64,000 nt of DNA. It comes from Bos javanicus. Taxonomy: Eukaryota; Chordata; Mammalia; Artiodactyla; Bovidae. The notes beneath the pieces are model-generated. The model ran no database searches, was not told the origin of the DNA, and saw nothing but the letters and a program-made list of their open reading frames with translations. Positions 57,373 to 64,000 of this stretch are shown here, one piece after another. Where the stretch lies: contig NC_083877.1 in the NCBI RefSeq assembly GCF_032452875.1, forward strand, positions 43,635,724 to 43,699,723, read 5' to 3'. Each line of letters begins with the position of its first letter. Within the stretch, counting starts at the first letter, position 1. A program made the position numbers and the translations under genes.

Positions 57373-57734
57373 CCAAAGCTAGAGGAGGAAATAATGTCAA
57401 GCTGAGATGAGGACCAGACACTAATAAATCATCTGAGGAAAAGCAGTCCTTGGATATGGACAGCTATACAAGTTCAATCAGATTGCTTTTCTTCTGAAAA
57501 ATAACCTCTCATGTTGAAAAGTCATCTATCATTATTTCTTGATAGTAATAATCTGATTTCTTGATGCTGGGATTAGTTTTCACATGTATTAGATTTTCCA
57601 TGATACACAAGCTCAAATTGTGTGGTTTGACTTAATGTGATATAAGTAATTGGTGTGGGCATCTTCTCTTTTAAGGGTAAACCTTTTAGTTTGTGTGCAT
57701 AAAAACAAACAGCAGTAGTAAACAGAGTTACTAT
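57373..57734. other. Unique AT-rich DNA
   Basis: No gene or repeat recognised. Confidence 0.55.
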
Positions 57735-58505
57735 TTACTTTCTCTTTCATTTTGTAAAAGTTTTATTGAAATATAGTTTATTTGCAGTATTGTGTTAGTT
57801 TCAAGTATATAGTAAAGTGGTTTATATATATATATGTGTGTATATATATATAAATGTATGACAATGAAAGTGTTAGTTATTCGGTTGTGACCGACTCTTT
57901 GCGACCCCATGGACTATAGCCCACCAGGCTCCTCTGTTCATGGGATGTTGTCCATATATATATATATATCTATACTTTTTTACATTCTCTTCCCTTATGG
58001 ATTATTATAGGATATTGAGTATAGCTCCCTGTGCTATGCAATAGGTCCTTGTCGGTCATCTAATTTATATATAGTAGTGTGTATATGTTAATCCCAAACT
58101 CCTAATTTATCCCTCTGCCCCCACCCCTTTTAGTAATCATAAGTCTGTTTTCCCTGTCTCTGAGTCCGTTTGTTTTTCAAGTACGTTCATTTGTATCCTT
58201 TTTTTTTAGATTCCACATGTAAGCAGTGTTATATAATATTTATCTTTGGCTTACTTCACTTAGTATGATAATCTCCAGGTTTATCCGTGTTGCTGCAAAA
58301 GGCATTATTCCATTCTTTTTGTGGCTTGGTAGTATTCTATTGTTAAATGTATATACACATACTACCTGTTCTTTATCAATTCATTTGTTGCTGGACAATT
58401 AGGTTGCTTCCATGTCTTGGTTATTATAAATACTATAGCTATGAACATTATGGTGCATGTATCTTTTCAAATTATATTTTTCTCCAAATATATGCCCAGG
58501 AGTAT
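57735..58505 (-). repeat. L1 3' UTR and ORF2 end, minus, split by a Bov-A scrap
   Basis: Reversed L1: 'ttattgaaatatagtttatt tgcagtattgtgttag', 'agctccctgtgctatgcaat aggtcc', 'cttcacttagtatgataatc tccagg', 'gcttccatgtcttggttatt', 'tatgcccaggag'. (TA)n runs at about 57825-57852 and 57955-57970 flank the SINE piece. Confidence 0.88.
57862..57952 (-). repeat. Bov-A fragment inside L1
   Basis: 'gaaagtgttagttattcggt tgtgaccgactctttgcgac', 'ctatagcccaccaggctcct'. About 90 bp. Confidence 0.88.
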
Positions 58506-58544
58506 TTTAAGTAGTTATAAAAGAAACCATCCAAAAGTAATTTG

Positions 58545-58701
58545 CATTCGCAGATGGAATTAGTTACATTAAATTGTGATATTACAGAAAAGTTTGCCTT
58601 TAGTCTAATACAAAGGTTATCTTTACATGAAGAGCAGAGAGACACAGAAGGAAGACAGCCATGTGAAGGTGAAGGCAGAGATTGGAGTGAGGCATTTATC
58701 A
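58545..58701 (+). repeat. Left arm of a local inverted duplication
   Basis: 157 bp nearly identical to the reverse complement of 59567-59725: three substitutions, one 1-base and one 3-base gap by eye. The other arm is an internal part of a MaLR-type LTR, while this arm has no LTR sequence on either side, so this looks like the daughter copy. Flanks differ immediately outside both ends. Confidence 0.93.
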
Positions 58702-59357
58702 TCAGAATGTTTATTTTTTAAAATTTCCGCATCCTCATATGTAATCTGGTGAATGCATTTTATTGTGACACCTTGTTATTTTAAAAAATAATTTCTGAAT
58801 TTCTATAAAATCTCTCTTGATTAAGAAAAAATTCCTCCCATTTCTCCAGTTCGTTCTGCCTTTCAAGTTGTCCAGAATCAGATGAAAGTCACCCCTTGTT
58901 TCACCTTTACTGCAATCACCCTGGCTCACATCATCTGCATCTCTTGGTTGGATGATTTCAGTAGCCGCCTAAGGGGTCTTCATCCTGATTCTATCTTGGC
59001 TTCATGCCAGTTTACACTCAAAAGGATTCTAATCTCACTTCTAGTTAAATACTTCCATGTTCCATCACTGCCTCCATCCCCACCCCGCTGGCCCTCATCC
59101 ATTCTGCTCTACCCACACTGGCATCTAGCTTGCTGTTCCCCCTGTAGCTTTGTTTGACTGTGTCCTAACTGGATAGATTTTCCCCCAGAGAGCTGCCTGT
59201 CTGTTTTCCTTTGCTTCACGTTTCTGTTCAAATACCATCTCACTTGTGAAGCTCTCCCTGAGTAATATTTATATACAGCATTCTCTCTACCCAGGACCTC
59301 CTCCCCACACTCATATTTGTTTTTATTTTCCCCATATTGCCTTATCTAGTTAGCATT

Positions 59358-59805
59358 TGTATTAGTTTCCTAAGGCTGCTATAATAAAGTAGCACAAACT
59401 GGGTGGCTTGCAAAGTGTGAATTTATTCCTTCCCAGTTATAGAGACTAGAAGTCTAGAATCAAGGTGTGGGCAGAGGTGGTTCCTTCCAAGGGTCTGAGA
59501 CAGTATCTGTTCATTGTCTCTGTCCTAGCTGCTGGTGATGGTCAGCAGTCCTTGTTATCCCATGGTTGATAAATGCCTCACTCCGATCTCTGCCTTCACC
59601 TTCACATGGCTGTCTTCCTTCTGTGTCTCTCTACCCTTCATGTAAAGATAACCTTTGTATTAGACTAAAGGCAAACTTTTCTGTAATATGACCACAATTT
59701 AATGTAACTAATTCCATCTGCAATGATCCTATTTCCAAATAAGTTCACATTCTGAGTTAGGGATTCAACATATCTTTTTTTGGGAACACAATTCAGTCCA
59801 TAACA
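59358..59805 (-). repeat. MLT/MaLR-type LTR inserted in L2
   Basis: Ancient non-coding LTR in minus orientation, TGTATTAG at left and CATAACA at right; internal 'agcacaaactgggtggcttg', 'tagagactagaagtctagaa', 'catctgcaatgatcctattt'. Possible 5-bp duplication GCATT (59353-59357) / GCATA (59806-59810). Solo, no internal retroviral sequence. Confidence 0.78.
59567..59725 (-). repeat. Right arm of the local inverted duplication
   Basis: Sits inside the LTR and is collinear with it, so it is probably the source. Partner: 58545-58701, about 865 bp away in the opposite orientation. Confidence 0.93.
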
Positions 59806-59965
59806 GCATACAAGGCATTTTATTTTTTTATTTGATTAATACTTGTCTTTACCCACCAAAAAGCAAGCAATTTCTTGTTCACTAATGTGTCCTTCATGCC
59901 TGGAACAGTACCTTGGACAGAGTAAGAAGTAAATAAATATTTTTAGATGAATGATTATGAATATG

Positions 59966-60519
59966 CCATTTTCTAATTTTTTTCTCAACTTCTTGCAATT
60001 TAGTAGTGTTAGTCCATACTGAATTAACAAGGAAATGTTATTCATTCAGATTTTTTTTTTTAATTTGTGAAGGAAATTTGAAGGAAAGGATTCCCTGGTT
60101 CATTTGTGTTAAATATCAGCTAAGTAAGGGTTGAGTCAGAGTTTTAGTGAACAGTAACACCAGATCCCCAGCTGATACACTGCTGAGTTTCCCATCCTGA
60201 GCCAGTCCTAAGATCTGTCAATGCTGTGCATGTGTCTGGGCTGCTGAAGAGACATCGCTTATCACAGAGATAGGTGCCATTACTCATTTATTTTATGCAC
60301 TTTAATCTTATTCTAGCCCCACACTGCCTGGTAATTTTCCTTCATGGTTTCCTTTATGGTTGGCTCTCTCTCCTACTCTTCACAGTGCTCAATTAAATTT
60401 TTTTCTACCCTCTTTATATTTTGTCATATTTCCTCTCCCAGAATCTAAGTAAATTTTACCTTCTGCTTCACAGATAAAATAGAAACCACCGAACAGATAC
60501 TTCCTCAGCATTCTGACAC
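59966..60519. other. Unique DNA, no gene
   Basis: No element recognised apart from a T-run at about 60051-60061. Confidence 0.5.
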
Positions 60520-60972
60520 ACACCTGCAAACTAACCTGTGTCCAAATTCACACTTTTTTCTCCCTTCCTGTCGTAGTATGAAAAGTGTGTCTCCTCCTGG
60601 CCATAGGCAAGCTTCTTCCATCTGGCACCACAGCTCCTGGCTGTCTTTTCAAGGAACACATTCCTGCAGTTATGCCTCCTCTTCTAGTATCTTTGAACAT
60701 TCTCTTCTGTTGGGTCCTTCTTAGAAACATCTAAAAGTTATCATCTCTTTCATCATAAAGTATGTTCCTTTGATCTCTGGTTACCCTCCATCAACTACTT
60801 TATCTCTGTTCTTCCTTTATAGTCAACTCACTTGAAAGTGTTATTTGTAGTTGTTCTGTGTCCCTCCTCTTCTCCTAAGTACATTTCAACTCATCACAAT
60901 CTGACTTTTAACTTGGTCAAATTAAGAAAAAAAAAAAAAAAGCCTTGTTGCAAAATAAACTCTGATATATTT

Positions 60973-61312
60973 TATGTTTTTTTAAAAAATTATTTATTTA
61001 CTTATTTCTGGCTGTGCTGGGTTTTTGTTGCTGTACACACTCTACTGTAGTTGCTGTGAGGAGGGGCTACTCTCTAGTAGCCATGCGCAGGCTTCTCAAT
61101 GTGGTGTCTTCTTTTATTGCAGAGCACAGGCTCTAGGGCACATGAGCTTCAGTAGTTGCAGCACATGGGCTCAGTAGTTGTGGCTCCCTATCTCTAGAGC
61201 ATAGGCGCAATAGTTGCTCTGAGGTTTGTGGGATCTTCCCAGACCAGGAATTGAACTCGTGTCCCCTGCACTGGCAGGCAGATTCTTTATCACTGAGCTA
61301 CCAGGGAAGCCC
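60973..61312 (-). repeat. Full-length CHR-2-type SINE
   Basis: Minus orientation: 'ttatttctggctgtgctggg', 'gaggggctactctctagtag', 'aggaattgaactcgtgtccc', 'gagctaccagggaagccc'. Imperfect TSD TAAACTCTGATATATTT (about 60956-60972) / TAAACTCTGGTATTTTT (61313-61329). Confidence 0.92.
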
Positions 61313-61580
61313 TAAACTCTGGTATTTTTGACTACCTATTTCTTGAAACATTTTCCCTCCCCATTAATTTGCAGGATATCTTCTCTTCCAAAAAGCAAAT
61401 ACTTTTTTTCTCCTTCAGGTTCATGTTCATTCTCTCTCTCTCCTTCTCCCTCCTCCAACAGCCACCTCTGCCCCCAACCCACCACCCTAGTTACTTTTTT
61501 TAATCATTAGCTGGAGTTCTAGTTCCAAATCTCAAGACTTCTTTTCTCTTCTTCTCTATAAGGGATACCTTTTTCCTAAC

Positions 61581-61959
61581 TGTTATTAGTCTGCTTGGTC
61601 TGCCATAACAAAATACCATTGACTGGGTGAGTTAAATGACTGGAATTTATTTTTTCACAGTTCTGGAGGCTAGAAGTCAAAGATCAAGGCATCAGTATAC
61701 TCAATTTCTGGTGAGGACTCTCTTCTTGGCTTGTAGATGGCCACCATCTTCCTGTGTCCTCACATGGTGGAGAGAGAGCAAGCAAGCTGTTTGTTATCCC
61801 TTCTTAAAAGGGCACTAATTTCATCATGAGAGCCCCACCCTTATCACCTTATCTAAACCTAAGTACCTCCCAAAGTCTCCATCCCAAAAAACAATAACAT
61901 TGGGGATTACGGCCTCAGAATATGACTTTTGTGGAGGACACGATTCAGTCCATAGTACA
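61581..61959 (-). repeat. MLT1-type (ERVL-MaLR) LTR
   Basis: Minus-oriented ancient LTR: 'tgttattagtctgcttggtc', 'tttcacagttctggaggcta gaagtc', 'cttcctgtgtcctcacatgg', 'cacgattcagtccatagtac'. Similar in type to 33130-33500 but opposite orientation. Confidence 0.85.
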
Positions 61960-62286
61960 GACTATCCCTTAATCCTATTTCCCAAGAGTCTGTCCTTGGT
62001 TCTCCCCTCTTCTCATACTACACATTTCCATGGCTTCAGAGAATCCAGTGATGGTTCCCAACTCTATATCATCATGCTTTTACTAATTATAAGTACTATT
62101 AACACACACACACACACATATCTATATTTTTTCCTACTTAGGAGTTAATTTACCTTTTCCCCTCAAGTTTTGCATAGTTTCATAGTTATCGTAATGGCTG
62201 ATGATAGAAATTTTAACTTTCTTCACTGATCCTGTATTATAGGTCATTTAAATAGTTTCTAATTTGGGAATATTATGAAAAAAAAG

Positions 62287-62492
62287 TGAAAGTGTTAGTT
62301 GCTCAGTGATATCCAACTCTTTGTGACCCAGTGGACTGTAGCCCGCCAGGCTCCTCTCTCCATGGAATTCTCCAGGCAAGAATACTGGAGTGGGCCATTC
62401 CCTTCTCTAGGCGATCATTCCTACCCAGGGATGGAACCTGGGTCTCCTGCATTGCAGGTGCATTCTTTACTGAGCCACCAGGAGAGCCCAGG
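62287..62492 (-). repeat. Bov-tA SINE
   Basis: Minus orientation with GTGAAAGTG start; ends 'tactgagccaccaggagagc cc'. Approximate duplication GGGAATATTAT (left) / GGGATATTAT (right). Confidence 0.92.
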
Positions 62493-64000
62493 GATATTAT
62501 AGATAACACTATGACATATTTTCAGATATATATATTTTTTTCTCATGTTATTTCTCTATAGAGTAAATTTTCAAGAGTCAAAGAGATTGAATATTTTTAT
62601 AGTGTTTGATATATATGTCACTCCTTTGAATCACAAGGTCTGGAGGAGATATTCAAACATTTTTAAAGACTATTCACATACAAATCCATCTTTTAAGAAA
62701 AATGGCCTCCCAACTTTTTGCCATTGTTATAATTATTAATTAGTTCTTTCTTTCTTAGGGACAGAGCCTCCTATTAACTGGTTACCACCTATCAGACTTG
62801 GGCCAGATCCAGAAACTGAAAGCCACGCCGTATGGGCTTCTTGTGAGGGAACCAATCACCTTTGGAAGACTGGGAGAGGGTGTACCCATTAAGTCCCTCT
62901 ATACCGTGAAATGCTAATCAACTTCCTATTTTTAAAAAGTATGAGATGATCAAAGAAAAGGCCAGTCACTCAGCTGAAGGTTGTTGCTTTGTCTGGAGTA
63001 AGAGTAAGCCAATGGCACTAATTATTAATGAAACTGCACATTGCAGTCGGTCCTGAGAATCTATGCTGCTGATGGATAATGCTCCCCCACTGCCTTTTGC
63101 TGAGCCTTCCCATGCTTCTCTGCAAAAATCTTTAATGTTTGTTAATAACTGGTGCACATATCCTCCTTGTAACCCTGAAGGACTTGACTAGCAAAGCCAG
63201 TACACTATTGCTTTACAGAAGGGACATGCCACTTGACAGTTTCACCAGTGATAATATCTGTGGATCACCTGGGTCACCACACCTTATCAATTCTGAAGAT
63301 TGGCATGGAAACCTATTCGAGAGAGTTCAGTTCAACAACTGTAAAATTGGAGCTCAGGGTTGATTTATTTGATTATTCGTTTGAAAAACTCAGTGTTTAA
63401 ATGATCTGTAACTTTCACCTTCACTAGTTATTGGAAATTAAGTTCATTCACAAAGAATCTGGCCTCTAGAAAATTAGTCCCTATTGTTCTGTTCTAAACA
63501 ATATTATTCATTTATGGGAATTCATCTCATATTGATCTCAAATTATTTAATAATGAAATCACGAAACGACCTAGACACAAAAGTCCTGAGATTTACAGAA
63601 CTGGAGGCTCCACATTGTCTACTGGAACCTCTCATTTGATTTCTGTTGAGGTTGATTCTTAGAGCTGTGACCAACCCAAATGCGTTCATGTTTCTGTGTC
63701 ATATTGACCCCTATGCAGAAGACAACAGTCCCCTCCTTGTATAATTCCCTCCCCTTGAGTGCATCAGCACTCAGTGCACAGTGCATTGTGTGAATTGGTT
63801 TTAGCAAACTAAATATGGCAAAGGTGATGGGACAGTCACTCCCACAGTTATGTTACTGTTGTAAAGAATCCATTGCAGCAGATAGGAGAAATTCTCCTTT
63901 GGCTTTGAAGAAGGAAGCTACGACATGGCAATGAACCGTTGGTGGTCTCTAGAGCGGCCCTTAGCTGACAGCCAGTGGACCTGGCTCAAAAAATACAGAC
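62493..64000. other. Unique DNA, no gene; old repeat at the right edge
   Basis: 62493-63860 has no recognised repeat or gene. From about 63865 'tggctttgaagaaggaagct' to 'gcggcccttagctgacagcc agtgg' follows a widespread old mammalian repeat pattern (family uncertain) cut by the window end. Confidence 0.45.

Larger units (their letters stand above)
58860..59965 (+). repeat. L2 LINE, split by an LTR
   Basis: 58860-59357: 'cctcatccattctgctctac', 'cagagagctgcctgtctg', 'tgaagctctccctgagtaat'. 59811-59965: 'tcatgcctggaacagtacct tggacagagtaagaagtaaa taaatattt', the L2 3' end. The LTR lies between the two. Confidence 0.78.
60520..62095 (+). repeat. L2 ORF-region relic, split by a SINE and an LTR
   Basis: 60530-60955 ('ttcaactcatcacaatctga cttttaac'), 61330-61575 and 61980-62095 ('gagtctgtccttggttctcc cctcttctcatactacacat', 'ccatggcttcagagaatcc', 'caactctatatc') follow the order of an L2 reverse transcriptase region. 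Heavily decayed. Confidence 0.6.

Noticed and set aside
1..64000. Bacterial-style features: operons, ribosome binding sites, CRISPR arrays, insertion sequences, attachment sites
   Set aside because: Base composition, SINE/LINE content and lack of dense coding frames show mammalian nuclear DNA; no direct-repeat/spacer array was seen.
1..64000. tRNA or small RNA genes
   Set aside because: tRNA-like A/B-box text occurs only as the heads of SINEs; no U6, 7SK, Y RNA or 5S landmarks were found by eye.

Overview
This window is ruminant, almost certainly bovine-type, nuclear DNA. It contains many copies of the tRNA-derived Bov-tA/Bov-A2 SINEs, several RTE-BovB LINEs, the L1 3' UTR typical of cattle, cetartiodactyl CHR-2-type tRNA SINEs and a BTLTR1-like retroviral solo LTR, laid over older mammalian layers (L2, MIR, MER5A, L1M, MLT/MaLR). 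No host protein-coding gene, exon, tRNA, rRNA or small RNA gene could be supported. The long open frames with recognisable protein are broken reverse transcriptases of BovB and L1. All family names come from recognising sequence by eye, not from a search; bovid origin is secure but the exact species is not.

Layout. 1-13 kb: an old L1M block, then an L2 split by a SINE, L1 3' ends and about ten tRNA-type SINEs in otherwise unique DNA. 13-18 kb: a 400-bp L1 tail with its target-site duplication (TSD), a small L1 with a 16-bp TSD, and a twin-primed (5'-inverted) L1 with a 13-bp TSD that was later split by a 1.6-kb BovB. 18-26 kb: mostly unique DNA with MIR/MER5A/L2 relics and two stretches that look like conserved non-coding sequence. 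26-33.5 kb: a BovB 3' fragment, an L1 carrying a nested SINE, a Bov-A2 dimer, short CHR-2 SINEs, an L2 and an MLT1 LTR. 33.7-37.6 kb: a three-level nest, L1 holding a 2-kb BovB in minus orientation, which itself holds a 0.6-kb BovB in plus orientation. 38-54 kb: unique DNA with a compound GT/GA microsatellite, a solo LTR with a 4-bp TSD, and a MIR/CHR-2/Bov-tA nest. 54-64 kb: a 1.2-kb BovB with TSD, L1 and L2 blocks, two MaLR-type LTRs inside L2, and a local inverted duplication of about 157 bp at roughly 98% identity.

No set of genes works together here. The content is retrotransposon history: L2/MIR are oldest, then MER5A, MLT and L1M, then CHR-2 SINEs, then BovB, Bov-tA, young L1 and the solo LTR. 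Order can be read from nesting and from TSDs seen directly in the sequence. The least ordinary signals are the near-identical inverted repeat at 58.5/59.6 kb, the BovB-in-BovB hairpin, and the twin-primed L1 with its BovB passenger.
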